Source: an uncultured Christensenellaceae bacterium (GTDB lineage Bacteria > Bacillota > Clostridia > Christensenellales > Borkfalkiaceae). Taken from it: a DNA stretch of 64,000 bases. Below the pieces are notes generated by a model. The model saw only the letters and a program-made list of their open reading frames with translations, did no database searches and was not told the DNA's origin. The position numbers and the translations under genes were made by a program. Shown piece after piece: positions 16,531 to 24,391 of this stretch. The DNA lies in assembly GCA_910586985.1 (NCBI GenBank), contig CAJUKK010000002.1:1-64000 (forward strand), read 5' to 3'. Every line of letters starts with the position of its first letter. Within the stretch, counting starts at the first letter, position 1.

Positions 16531-17530
16531 TATGGAGACGGAGATACGCGGCTTTGACGCGCACACGGCGCGCCTTGCCAAAAAATATATTTCTGCGGGA
16601 GACGTTGTCGCTTTTCATACCGAAACGGTTTACGGTTTAGGAGCGGACGCGCGTAACGACGATGCGGTAAGAAAAATTTTCACTTTGAAAGGACGTCCTG
16701 CCGACAATCCGTTAATTGTGCACGTTCATAAAGATTATGATTTGTCGCAACTGATCGACGGCGAGCCGAGTTATGCCCCTGCATTGCGGAAGGCATTCTT
16801 ACCGGGGCCGCTTACAATAGTATATCCTTCTATAGACAAGGTGAGCAGATTGGTGTCGTGCGGCGGAAACACGCTTGCCGTGCGAGTCCCTTCTTCACCG
16901 ATTGCGCAAGAATTTTTGCGGGCAGTCAACGTGCCGATTGCTGCGCCGAGCGCGAATTTAAGTAAACACGTATCGCCCGTTACGGCGCAACATGTTTATG
17001 ATGATTTTCAAGGAAAAATACCCTTGATTCTTGACGGAGGCGCATGCAGCGGCGGGATTGAGAGCACCGTTCTCGATTGTACGGAGGAGGTTCCGCAAAT
17101 TTTGCGCGCGGGACTTGTAACGCGGGAAATGATTGCCTCCGTTGCGGGTGATTGCGGCGTTTATCAAATGGCTGCGGGTGAAAAGCCCAAGAGTCCGGGA
17201 ATCGCATATAAACACTATTCTCCGCGTTGTAAAACGGCTCTGTTTGCACCGGATTGCATTGCGGGTGCGCTAAACTTATATGATGAAGAGGAGTGTTCGG
17301 GCGGACGCGCATATATTCTGTGCGAAAGCGCGCTTATATCTGTTATAAACGGACGACGCATGCTTGATCTCGGCGCAACGGGAGAAGAAATGGCAAACAG
17401 ACTATATTTTCTTTTGCGCGACGGGGAGCGGGATGCGACGCTGATTATTGCAATAAAACCCAAAGAAGAAGGGGGCGTGATGGACGGGGTTCTCAATCGG
17501 CTCGTCCGCGCCTGCGGAGGAAAGGTATGA
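16523..17530 (+). CDS. ywlC: L-threonylcarbamoyladenylate synthase (Sua5/YwlC type)
   Basis: About 335 residues from TTG at 16523 (GGAGG at 16506-16510); the ATG at 16532 is an alternative. The YrdC domain is clear: DVVAFHTETVYGLGADA, IFTLKGRPADNPLIVHV, LPGPLTIVYP, TLAVRVPSSPIA and PIAAPSANLSKHVSPVTA. A C-terminal Sua5 domain follows after GIAYKHYSPRCK. It makes threonylcarbamoyl-AMP for the t6A37 modification of ANN-decoding tRNAs. The downstream ywlE and rpiB genes keep the order known from Bacillus ywlC-ywlE-ywlF. Confidence 0.92.
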   Translation: MIDMETEIRGFDAHTARLAKKYISAGDVVAFHTETVYGLGADARNDDAVRKIFTLKGRPADNPLIVHVHKDYDLSQLIDGEPSYAPALRKAFLPGPLTIVYPSIDKVSRLVSCGGNTLAVRVPSSPIAQEFLRAVNVPIAAPSANLSKHVSPVTAQHVYDDFQGKIPLILDGGACSGGIESTVLDCTEEVPQILRAGLVTREMIASVAGDCGVYQMAAGEKPKSPGIAYKHYSPRCKTALFAPDCIAGALNLYDEEECSGGRAYILCESALISVINGRRMLDLGATGEEMANRLYFLLRDGERDATLIIAIKPKEEGGVMDGVLNRLVRACGGKV

Positions 17531-18003
17531 CGTATCGGAAAATCATCTTTGTGTGTACGGGCAATACCTGCCGTTCACCCATGGCGGAGGCTGTGCTCAA
17601 AGCGGAACTGAAACGCCGTAAAATCAAATGGTACAGCGTGCGTTCGGCGGGATTACAGGCAGAAGTCGGCGCGGGAATGAACGCAAAGAGCAGGCAGGCG
17701 CTCACCGAAGCAAAGATTGCTTTTTCAGAAAATTTTGTTGCGAGAAAAATAACGGATAAGATGATCGGGGATGCGTATGCCGTTATCTGTATGACGGAGA
17801 ATCAGTGCGAGAGTTTAAAAAAATTTGACAACGTTACCAGCATGAAACGTTTGGCAGGCAGAGATATTCCCGATCCGTACGGTCAGGAAATCGACGTGTA
17901 CAGGGTAACGCTCCGTCGAATCCGTGAATGCGTTCCCGAAATTTTAGAAAATTTAAAGATCGTAGACGAATGGAAGATTCCGTCGGACACTACGGCAAAA
18001 TAA
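17527..18003 (+). CDS. ywlE: Low-molecular-weight phosphatase, probable protein-arginine phosphatase YwlE
   Basis: 158 residues. The P-loop is FVCTGNTCRSPMAEA and the general-acid Asp is in DIPDPYGQE. The Thr in CTGNTCR, where eukaryotic-type LMW tyrosine phosphatases have Ile, is the residue known to favour phospho-arginine in YwlE. It is therefore more likely an arginine phosphatase counteracting McsB than a tyrosine phosphatase. It overlaps ywlC by ATGA. Confidence 0.85.
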   Translation: MTYRKIIFVCTGNTCRSPMAEAVLKAELKRRKIKWYSVRSAGLQAEVGAGMNAKSRQALTEAKIAFSENFVARKITDKMIGDAYAVICMTENQCESLKKFDNVTSMKRLAGRDIPDPYGQEIDVYRVTLRRIRECVPEILENLKIVDEWKIPSDTTAK

Positions 18004-18014
18004 AGGAGAATAAA

Positions 18015-18467
18015 ATGAAAGTAGCACTTTGTTGCGACCACGGCGGCCTTGCTCTTAAAAATGCAATCGTGGGTCGTTTGAAAGATTTCGGATGCGAAGC
18101 TGTGGATTACGGAACGACGACGTGTGATTCGTGCGATTATCCCGACTTTGCTTTAAAGGCGGCGGAAGCTGTTGCAAACGGAGAATGCGAGCGCGGAATT
18201 TTTATTTGTACAACGGGAATCGGCATCAGTATTGCCGCAAACAAAGTAAGGGGAGTTCGCTGTGCTCTTTGCACCGATCCGCTCTGCGCCCGATTGACGC
18301 GCGAACATAACGACGCAAACGTACTTGCGCTCGGCGGCGGTATCGTTGGGATTAATCTTGCGCTTGAGATTGTGGAAACGTTTTTAAAGACGCCATTTTC
18401 CAATCTGGAAAAACATCAACGCAGAATAAACAAAATTAAACTTATCGAAGAGAAGTACGGGAAATAA
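18015..18467 (+). CDS. rpiB: Ribose-5-phosphate isomerase B
   Basis: 150 residues from the ATG at 18015 with TAAAGGAGAA upstream. RpiB/LacAB family motifs: MKVALCCDHGGLALKNAI, DYGTTTCDSCDYPDFA, GIFICTTGIGISIAANK, HNDANVLALGGGIVG. It interconverts ribose-5-phosphate and ribulose-5-phosphate. The catalytic Cys is in ICTTGIG. Third gene of the ywlC-ywlE-rpiB group. Confidence 0.93.
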   Translation: MKVALCCDHGGLALKNAIVGRLKDFGCEAVDYGTTTCDSCDYPDFALKAAEAVANGECERGIFICTTGIGISIAANKVRGVRCALCTDPLCARLTREHNDANVLALGGGIVGINLALEIVETFLKTPFSNLEKHQRRINKIKLIEEKYGK

Positions 18468-18494
18468 TCATCCGATTGCAATAAGAGGAGCAAA

Positions 18495-20027
18495 ATGACA
18501 AAAGCTTTAAGGGACAAAATAATTGAATCGTTGACGTCGATTTTGCCGATCGCGCTCATTGTCATTTTTTTGAGCGTCGCGTTGACGCCGCTCGGAACGG
18601 GAACGTTTGTGCTGTTTATGGTCGGGGTCGTTCTTTTGATCATCGGTATGGGATGTTTTACGCAGGGTGCGGACATGTCTATGCTCGTAATAGGCGAAAA
18701 GATCGGTTCGGCGATGACGCATTCGCGTAAAATCTGGTTGATTGCGCTTTTGTCCTTTATTATCGGTATCATTGTAACCATTGCGGAACCCGATTTGCAA
18801 ATCCTTGCCGAACAGGTCAAAGCGGTTTCCGAACGGACTTTTCTCGGTAATTATTTGTTGATAATTACCGTGGCGGTTGGCGTTGGAATCTTTTTGATGT
18901 TTGCCATGCTACGTATCGTGTTCAGAATCCGTCTTTCGTTTATTTTAATTTTTTTCTATTTGGTTGCTTTTGTACTGAGTATCTTTGTTTCTCCTGCATT
19001 CTGGGCGGTATCCTTCGATGCGGGCGGCGTTACGACAGGGCCGATGACCGTCCCTTTTATTATGTCGCTCGGCGTCGGTGTTGCCTCCATTCGTAGCGAT
19101 AAAAAAGGTCAGGACGACTCGTTTGGTCTTGTTGCGCTTTCGAGTATCGGGCCGGTAATTGCCGTGTTAATGCTCGGTATTATATTTAAAATCGAAAACG
19201 TGGATTACGAACTCGATACGCTCGTTACCGTTACTACTACGCGTAACGTATTTTTTGAATACTTGATTGGATTCGGAGATTATGCGCTTGAAGTAGCGAT
19301 TGCAATTTGTCCGATCGTAATATTTTTCTTTCTGTTCCAATTGGTAACGCATTCGTTTCATAAAAGGCAGATGGTAAGGATCGTAATCGGATTTTTGTAT
19401 ACCTTTTTCGGTCTTGTAATGTTTTTAACGGGCGCAAACGTCGGCTTTATGCCCGTGGGAAGAGAGATCGGTCAATCGCTTGCTAATCTGTGGGGAGGAT
19501 GGCTCTTGATTCCGGTTGGTATGGTGATCGGATATTTTGTCGTTGCGGCGGAGCCTGCCGTTCATGTCCTCAATAAACAGGTTGAGCGCATGTCTGCGGG
19601 AGCAATCAGTTCTTCCGTTATGAAGAAGGGGCTTTGTATCGGCGTATGTCTTGCAATCGGACTTGCAATGCTGCGTATTCTCACAGGGATCAATATCATG
19701 TGGATTCTTATCCCTGGGTATGCGATTGCTCTTATTCTTACGTTTTTTACTCCCGCGCTATTTACAGGTATTGCGTTTGACTCGGGCGGCGTGGCTAGCG
19801 GCGCAATGGTCTCTTCGTTCGTATTGCCGATGGCAATCGGCGCTTGTTCCGTATTAGCGGGAACCGAGACGATCATGACGCAAGCATTCGGATGCGTTGC
19901 GTTTGTTGCGCTTGCACCGCTCATTTCTATTCAGGTGCTTGGTATAACTTATAAGCAAAAAACCAGTAAGATCAAGAGGAATTTCCTTGCCGTAGAAGAC
20001 AGAATTATAGAATACGAGGTGGATTGA
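18495..20027 (+). CDS. DUF1538 multi-pass membrane protein (UmpAB-like)
   Basis: 510 residues, roughly 12 hydrophobic segments in two homologous halves. Each half has a related motif: SFDAGGVTTGPMTVPFIMSL in the first and AFDSGGVASGAMVSSFVLPM in the second. DUF1538 proteins occur as two-protein pairs or as one fused protein as here, and one pair has been reported to act as a cation/proton antiporter. Transport of a small ion or metabolite is likely but unproven. The gene is followed immediately by a PII-like protein, which suggests ligand-gated control. Confidence 0.85.
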   Translation: MTKALRDKIIESLTSILPIALIVIFLSVALTPLGTGTFVLFMVGVVLLIIGMGCFTQGADMSMLVIGEKIGSAMTHSRKIWLIALLSFIIGIIVTIAEPDLQILAEQVKAVSERTFLGNYLLIITVAVGVGIFLMFAMLRIVFRIRLSFILIFFYLVAFVLSIFVSPAFWAVSFDAGGVTTGPMTVPFIMSLGVGVASIRSDKKGQDDSFGLVALSSIGPVIAVLMLGIIFKIENVDYELDTLVTVTTTRNVFFEYLIGFGDYALEVAIAICPIVIFFFLFQLVTHSFHKRQMVRIVIGFLYTFFGLVMFLTGANVGFMPVGREIGQSLANLWGGWLLIPVGMVIGYFVVAAEPAVHVLNKQVERMSAGAISSSVMKKGLCIGVCLAIGLAMLRILTGINIMWILIPGYAIALILTFFTPALFTGIAFDSGGVASGAMVSSFVLPMAIGACSVLAGTETIMTQAFGCVAFVALAPLISIQVLGITYKQKTSKIKRNFLAVEDRIIEYEVD

Positions 20028-20029
20028 CG

Positions 20030-20878
20030 GTGGAACAAAAGGATAAGAAAATAACAAGTTTACCCGCTGATAAAAAGCCGGTGAGAAAGAATGTTGTTTC
20101 CGTCAATAACATTGTCAGAAAAACCGGAAATACCGCAAAAAAACCTGCAAGTAAACGGGTACGTACATTGCGTGCAAAATTACTCATCAGTATCGTCAAT
20201 CAAAAGGACGGGGTGCATTTAAAAGAGATTCTAGACGAAGTCTCGGTTGCAATGAGTTATACTTTTGCAGGAACGGGAACGGCTCGATCGGCGGTGCTCG
20301 ATTATCTCGGGATAGGCGAAACGGAGAAGGCGGTTGTCTGTTCGTTGATTCCGGAGAGCGACGAACTTACGATTATGCGGGCGATCCGTGAGAAAATGTC
20401 GCTCTATCTGGTAGGAAGAGGAATTTCATTCACAGTGCCGTTAACGGGCATTTCGGAAATTGTCGCAAACGGAATTATCAGTGCGGCAACGAATAAACAA
20501 ATCGATTGGAGTGGAATCATGAGAAGAGAGGAGAGAAAGTACGATCTGATCGTAGCGGCAATGGCTGCAAATTGTGTGGACGACGCGATGGAGGCGGCAC
20601 GCGCGGCAGGTGCGGCGGGTGGTACGGTTATCCGTTCACGCGCGCTGAAAAACGATAAGGCGGAACAGTTTATCGGAATATCGCTCATGCAGGAACAGGA
20701 GATTTTACTTATTCTCACCAAGTGCGAAGGGAAACTTGCCATTATGCAGGCTTTGTCTGATAAAATCGGCTTAAAGACTGAGGCGGGAGGCGTTATATTT
20801 TCTTTGCCCGTTGACAGAACGGCGGGGATTTCCGCTACTGATGAAGCAGATACGGCAGCGGAGGAGGAAAACAAATAG
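20030..20878 (+). CDS. Double-domain PII-like regulatory protein
   Basis: About 282 residues. The GTG at 20030 is chosen because GAGGTGG is 7 bp upstream; a TTG at 20024 is possible. After a Lys-rich N-terminus there are two ferredoxin-like repeats. The first begins AKLLISIVNQKDGVHLKEIL and the second YDLIVAAMAANCVDDAMEAA, with AAGAAGGTVIRSRALKN matching the PII T-loop region. It starts at the end of the DUF1538 transporter gene and most likely gates it. Confidence 0.8.
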   Translation: MEQKDKKITSLPADKKPVRKNVVSVNNIVRKTGNTAKKPASKRVRTLRAKLLISIVNQKDGVHLKEILDEVSVAMSYTFAGTGTARSAVLDYLGIGETEKAVVCSLIPESDELTIMRAIREKMSLYLVGRGISFTVPLTGISEIVANGIISAATNKQIDWSGIMRREERKYDLIVAAMAANCVDDAMEAARAAGAAGGTVIRSRALKNDKAEQFIGISLMQEQEILLILTKCEGKLAIMQALSDKIGLKTEAGGVIFSLPVDRTAGISATDEADTAAEEENK

Positions 20879-21579
20879 TGGCAGATAAGCGTATTATCGC
20901 AATTGGCGGCGGAGAAATCAGAAATAATCAAACGCCGAAGATTGATGCGTATATTGCCAACGAGGTAAAGTGCGCGGCAGGCAATCGGCGTGCATGCGGA
21001 TTGTTTGTTCCGACGGCAAGCCATGATCATATGCCGTACTATAATACGTTTCATAAAATTTATACGGGTATTTTCGATATAAAAACAGACGTCGCGCTTG
21101 TCAGTAACCGAGATATTGATCCTGAAAAAATGTTAAAGAAATTTAATGCGGCGGATTTTATATACGTTGGAGGCGGTAATACCGTTTATATGTTGGAGCG
21201 GTGGAAAGAATGCGGATTAATTAAGTATCTTCAGCAAGCATATGAGCAAGGAAAAATATTATGCGGATTATCAGCAGGGGCAATTTGTTGGTTTGAGGAG
21301 ATGTATACCGATTCTTACATTGAGGATAGCTATGCAATGTATCCTGCGCTTGGTTGGGTGAAAGGAAAAATTTCTCCGCATTATGATGAAAGAACGCTTG
21401 ACTTTGATGAAATAGTGCGATATAATAAATATCGCGCTTGGGGAATTGAAAATAATGCCGCACTTGAAATTATAAACGGTAAACCCGTTAAAACGATTTC
21501 AGACGGCGGAAAAGTATTTTTACTTGACGGTACTTCAGGCAACGGTGTTATTAAAACGGAGTTTCTAAACGAAGAATAA
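20878..21579 (+). CDS. Peptidase E (S51 family) homologue
   Basis: 233 residues, GTG start overlapping the upstream stop. Features: KRIIAIGGGEIRNNQTPKID, FVPTASHDHMPYYNTF, ADFIYVGGGNTVYMLERWK and the nucleophile elbow ILCGLSAGAICWFEEMYTDS. S51 enzymes are serine peptidases that cleave Asp-X dipeptides or act in cyanophycin breakdown. Last core gene before tRNA-Leu. Confidence 0.88.
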   Translation: MADKRIIAIGGGEIRNNQTPKIDAYIANEVKCAAGNRRACGLFVPTASHDHMPYYNTFHKIYTGIFDIKTDVALVSNRDIDPEKMLKKFNAADFIYVGGGNTVYMLERWKECGLIKYLQQAYEQGKILCGLSAGAICWFEEMYTDSYIEDSYAMYPALGWVKGKISPHYDERTLDFDEIVRYNKYRAWGIENNAALEIINGKPVKTISDGGKVFLLDGTSGNGVIKTEFLNEE

Positions 21580-21622
21580 CGCGTCTCGGTTATCTCAGCC
21601 GAGTAAAAAAGTGAGGTGTCAT

Positions 21623-21705
21623 GCGGACGTGGCGAAATTGGCAGACGCGCAGGTTTCAGGTTCCTGTGGGAGACCATGGGGGTTCAAGTCCCTTCGTCCG
21701 CACCA
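21623..21705 (+). tRNA. tRNA-Leu (anticodon CAG), occupied by an integrated element
   Basis: An 83-nt cloverleaf: acceptor GCGGACG with CGTCCGC, a D-arm, an anticodon loop TTCAGGT (CAG), a variable arm, a T-arm with GTTCAAGTC, and an encoded CCA at 21703-21705. The recombinase gene on the other strand ends inside it, so its 3' half is the probable left attachment site of the element to the right. The tRNA itself remains intact. Confidence 0.93.
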
Positions 21706-23170
21706 TACGGGAACTATCCGAACCGGATAGTTCTAAACAATCCCGATGATTAAGTTCATCGGGATATGCTTTTTCCATAAAATTGAAGTAAATTTCTATT
21801 TTATCGTCCCATAAGATAACTTTCTGAATAAATGTGTGAACTAACAGCTTTGGCTTTTGTCGCAGAGAGTGGGTGATATATTCAACGATTTGCTCTTTTT
21901 TGATTTGTGCTTCTAATTTATACTGTTCGACTAATATCTTGTTTTCCGTATCTGCGAGCTGTTCTTCAAGTTCTTCCATGCGGGATTTTGTTGTTTCGGT
22001 AAATATTCCCTGTTCAATCGCTTTCATAATGTTTGAGAGCGATTTTTTGATGGCGTCGCGCTCTGCCGTTAAAATACTCATTATGGATTGATCTTGAATC
22101 CTTTTTGCATGAGCACCGAGTACAGCTTCGGCAACCTCATCTATAATTCCTTGGTGGCTGAAAGCCCGTAGGGTTTCGGATATTACAAGGCTTTCAAGTT
22201 TATCTTTCTGAACAACGGACTTTGAGCAAGTATGATATTTTTTTCGTCCCATACATTTATAGTAATGTTTTACCGTTCCGTTTCTTGCTGTACCGCTTTC
22301 ACCTTGCAAAGTTTTTCCGCAATAACCGCAAATCGCTTTATCGCGCAATAAATATTCTGTTAAACGGCTTCGTGAACCGATTTTATTTTTCGTAAGTATT
22401 GCTTGCACTCTATCAAATAACGGCTTCGGCACGATAGGGGGATAAATATTTGTATAGACCTCGCCGTCGTGATGGTGGATGCCAATATATTGTTCTTTCC
22501 GCAAAATGCCGTAAAAAGTATTCATGGCAAATGGTTTACCTTTATGAGTTAGACCTTTGGCGGTTAAATCAGCTATTATATCTTTGGCGATTTTTCCTTC
22601 TGCATATTGTCGATAAATGTAAATAATAACTTCGGCTTCGTTTGGTTCAACAACAACTTTTTTATTGACAACTCTGTATCCATAGGCAAGTGCGCCGCCG
22701 CAGAATAATCCTTTTTGACGGTTTTCATTTAAGCCGCGCCGCACCTTTTGGGAAAGCTCTGCCGAATAGTATTCGGCGAGTCCGATATACATATTTTCGA
22801 GCAGAATACCGTCGAGGTTTTTCGAGCCGTCAATATTTTCGGAAGTTCGTTGAGTAGCAGATATTAACGTCTTTTTGTTTTTCTTTAGCTTTTGTTTGTT
22901 TACAGCGATTTCAATGGAATTTCTTCCGAATCGATCTATTGCATAAACAAGAACGATTTCCCACGGAACGGGTTTTGCGCAGTCGGCAAGCATTTGTTGG
23001 AAAGCGGGGCGTTGGTCGTTCAGTCCGGTGGTCGCTCGATCTATGTAAGTATCGACTATTATCAGATTGTTGTCTTGCGCATATTTATTGCAAATACGAA
23101 GCTGTCCTTCGATAGATTGATCGTTTTGCCTTTCGCTTGAATAGCGGGCGTAGATTACGGCAGATTTCAT
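21656..23170 (-). CDS. Large serine recombinase (integrase) ending inside tRNA-Leu
   Basis: 504 residues. The catalytic domain starts AVIYARYSSERQNDQSIEGQ, with DRATTGLNDQRPAF and YAIDRFGRNS. A recombinase domain (GLFCGGALAYGYRVVNKKVV), a zinc ribbon with cysteines in ICGYCGKTL and YYKCMGRKKYHTCS, and a coiled coil follow. It cuts and joins DNA at att sites through a 5'-phosphoserine. The last codons (VRTKGLEPPWSPTGT) are antisense tRNA-Leu, and the TGA stop lies in the tRNA anticodon loop. The reading frame at the junction is therefore completed by the host site. The ATG overlaps the stop of the small gene upstream (ATGA). Confidence 0.92.
   Translation of the reverse strand: MKSAVIYARYSSERQNDQSIEGQLRICNKYAQDNNLIIVDTYIDRATTGLNDQRPAFQQMLADCAKPVPWEIVLVYAIDRFGRNSIEIAVNKQKLKKNKKTLISATQRTSENIDGSKNLDGILLENMYIGLAEYYSAELSQKVRRGLNENRQKGLFCGGALAYGYRVVNKKVVVEPNEAEVIIYIYRQYAEGKIAKDIIADLTAKGLTHKGKPFAMNTFYGILRKEQYIGIHHHDGEVYTNIYPPIVPKPLFDRVQAILTKNKIGSRSRLTEYLLRDKAICGYCGKTLQGESGTARNGTVKHYYKCMGRKKYHTCSKSVVQKDKLESLVISETLRAFSHQGIIDEVAEAVLGAHAKRIQDQSIMSILTAERDAIKKSLSNIMKAIEQGIFTETTKSRMEELEEQLADTENKILVEQYKLEAQIKKEQIVEYITHSLRQKPKLLVHTFIQKVILWDDKIEIYFNFMEKAYPDELNHRDCLELSGSDSSRMVRTKGLEPPWSPTGT
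21711..21770. terminator. Tandem hairpins after tRNA-Leu, also coding for the recombinase tail
   Basis: Hairpin one pairs 21711-21719 with 21725-21733. Hairpin two pairs 21741-21749 with 21756-21764 and is followed by TATGCTTTTT, which would terminate tRNA-Leu transcription. Both lie inside the C-terminal codons of the leftward recombinase gene. Confidence 0.65.
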
Positions 23171-23574
23171 CTTGATTTCCTCCTGTTGCGAAGGGCTTCT
23201 TTATAACACGTATAACAATACTCTTGGAATTTTTCATATTCATCTTGTTGTTTGAAACTTTCTTCGGTCAATTCAGTAATAGGGGTGATAATGCATACAC
23301 CTTTGTTTTTCAGATTTCTGCGGTCTTTCATTTGTTTCATGAGGTCTCGACCGACGCGCTCATGATCGTAAATGATGATGTAATTAAATTCGGGGTTTGG
23401 AATGTTAAGAATTTTGTTCCAAGCCAGCGGCTGACAGAGAGAGCTTAACACAAGATCCCAGTAAACGTCGATAACTTGGATTTCGTTTTTCTCTGCGTAT
23501 TCCCTGCAAGTAGAAACTTGCATTTTGATGGAATCGGACGCTTTTGCTCGTGCATAGATGATTGCTGTTTTCAT
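23167..23574 (-). CDS. Recombinase-like protein with degenerate active site
   Basis: 135 residues from the ATG at 23574 (AAAAGGAGT upstream). It aligns with the N-terminal catalytic domain of the adjacent recombinase: MKTAIIYARAKASDSIKMQV against MKSAVIYARYSSERQNDQSI, and IIIYDHERVGRD against VLVYAIDRFGRN. The catalytic Ser position (YARYS) is Lys (YARAK), and the Arg of NDQRPAF is not conserved. It has no DNA-binding domain. It ends with a basic tail, RNRRKSR, and overlaps the recombinase by ATGA. It may be a dimerising partner, a directionality or regulatory factor, or a decaying copy. Confidence 0.75.
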   Translation of the reverse strand: MKTAIIYARAKASDSIKMQVSTCREYAEKNEIQVIDVYWDLVLSSLCQPLAWNKILNIPNPEFNYIIIYDHERVGRDLMKQMKDRRNLKNKGVCIITPITELTEESFKQQDEYEKFQEYCYTCYKEALRNRRKSR

Positions 23575-23726
23575 AAAAACTACTCCTTTTAATGTTTTTC
23601 CGTTATAGTGAATAGTCGTTGCGCAGATTTGTTTAACAACGATAAAAAAACGTGAAAACAAACGACCAACAACTCGTTTCCCTCAATCGGAAAACAAACA
23701 AAACACATCAAAAAAAGACGAGCCGT

Positions 23727-23798
23727 CAAGGGAAATGCAAAAAAATTGCATGGCAGTTGCCATGCGAAAACAGTTGCAATATTTTTGCAGAGCCCTTG
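23727..23798. repeat. Large nested inverted repeat (possible oriT, origin or operator)
   Basis: Outer arms 23727-23750 and 23774-23798 are near-complementary (CAAGGG with CCCTTG, then TGCAAAAA with TTTTTGCA). Inside is a perfect dyad GCATGGCA-GT-TGCCATGC at 23748-23765. The gap 23575-23979 has no gene. It holds this structure, the 11-bp repeats and a -10 box. Confidence 0.65.
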
Positions 23799-23882
23799 CC
23801 GTTATCAAGCCTGTAATTCTATTTGACTACGGCGTAGGCTTTTTTTGATACCATAAAAACCATCTAAATTGATTAACTGTAC

Positions 23883-23956
23883 CTTTTTAGTTACCATTTA
23901 GTTTCCTTTTTGTTCCCGTTTAGTTCCCTGCAAAAAGAAAAGCCTCCAGCTATAAT
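23883..23956 (+). promoter_or_regulatory. Four 11-bp phased direct repeats plus promoter (copy A)
   Basis: Units at 23883-23893, 23894-23904, 23905-23915 and 23916-23926 follow the pattern CC-n-TTT-A/T-GTT-n. The GTT cores start exactly 11 bp apart. A TATAAT -10 box is at 23951-23956, 24 bp after the last unit, and the -35 position is covered by the repeat-proximal DNA. The same arrangement recurs at 54071-54155. Confidence 0.8.
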
Positions 23957-23979
23957 AAGGAGCAGGAGGGAAAACGACC

Positions 23980-24117
23980 ATGAAAAAAGAACAAGAAATG
24001 GAAGTAATCGTACACGGGGAAATTGACTTGCGTAAAATTCCCAAAGAAGTTTTCGATGCTTTTATTGCGGCATTAGAGGAGGATATTTGCAGATGGTTAA
24101 AAGAAAAGAACCAATAA
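23980..24117 (+). CDS. Small hypothetical acidic protein
   Basis: 45 residues, ATG at 23980 preceded by AGGAGGG and a TATAAT promoter. The sequence includes EVIVHGEIDLRKIPKEVFDA and ends CRWLKEKNQ. It is probably one short strand and two helices. The family is not recognised. It is the first gene behind the 11-bp repeat promoter. Confidence 0.6.
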   Translation: MKKEQEMEVIVHGEIDLRKIPKEVFDAFIAALEEDICRWLKEKNQ

Positions 24118-24130
24118 TTAGAACATATAT

Positions 24131-24159
24131 TTGACGCTTATATTTAATTTGTGTATAAT
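24131..24159 (+). promoter_or_regulatory. Near-consensus promoter for the zinc-ribbon ORF
   Basis: TTGACG (24131-24136), a 17-bp spacer, TATAAT (24154-24159), then a CGGAGG ribosome site before the ATG at 24181. Confidence 0.75.
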
Positions 24160-24180
24160 ATCTTCGGAGGTAACAAGGCT

Positions 24181-24342
24181 ATGGAATATAATGTGAAATG
24201 CCCTAACTGCGATGCAGAACAGAAGCACTTGAGCTTGGATGAAACGGATGGCTCTTTTGTTTGTTCAAAATGTGGGGCGCAGACGAAAATAAATATGGAA
24301 AAACTAAAAAAGGTTACATTGAAAAAAGAAACAGCCAATTAA
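24181..24342 (+). CDS. Small zinc-ribbon protein
   Basis: 53 residues from the ATG at 24181. An earlier in-frame start would lie inside the promoter -10 and is rejected. Two C-x-x-C pairs (VKCPNCDAEQ and FVCSKCGAQTK) form a zinc ribbon, followed by a Lys-rich tail. It could bind nucleic acid or a partner protein. It sits directly before the Y-family polymerase but on its own promoter. Confidence 0.7.
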   Translation: MEYNVKCPNCDAEQKHLSLDETDGSFVCSKCGAQTKINMEKLKKVTLKKETAN

Positions 24343-24364
24343 ATTTTCGTTAATTTTCATTCAT

Positions 24365-24391
24365 GTCCGCATACTGATAGGGTATGCGGAC
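24365..24391. promoter_or_regulatory. 10-bp inverted repeat over the polymerase start codon
   Basis: GTCCGCATAC (24365-24374) and GTATGCGGAC (24382-24391) form a perfect dyad with a 7-nt gap. The right arm contains the ATG at 24384, and CATACT at 24370-24375 is at -10 spacing from it. No Shine-Dalgarno sequence is at proper distance. Confidence 0.7.

Noticed and set aside
24365..24391. GTCCGCA near the polymerase start as a right attachment site matching the tRNA-Leu end
   Set aside because: Only seven bases match tRNA-Leu (GTCCGCA), and the sequence is better explained by its perfect dyad over the start codon.
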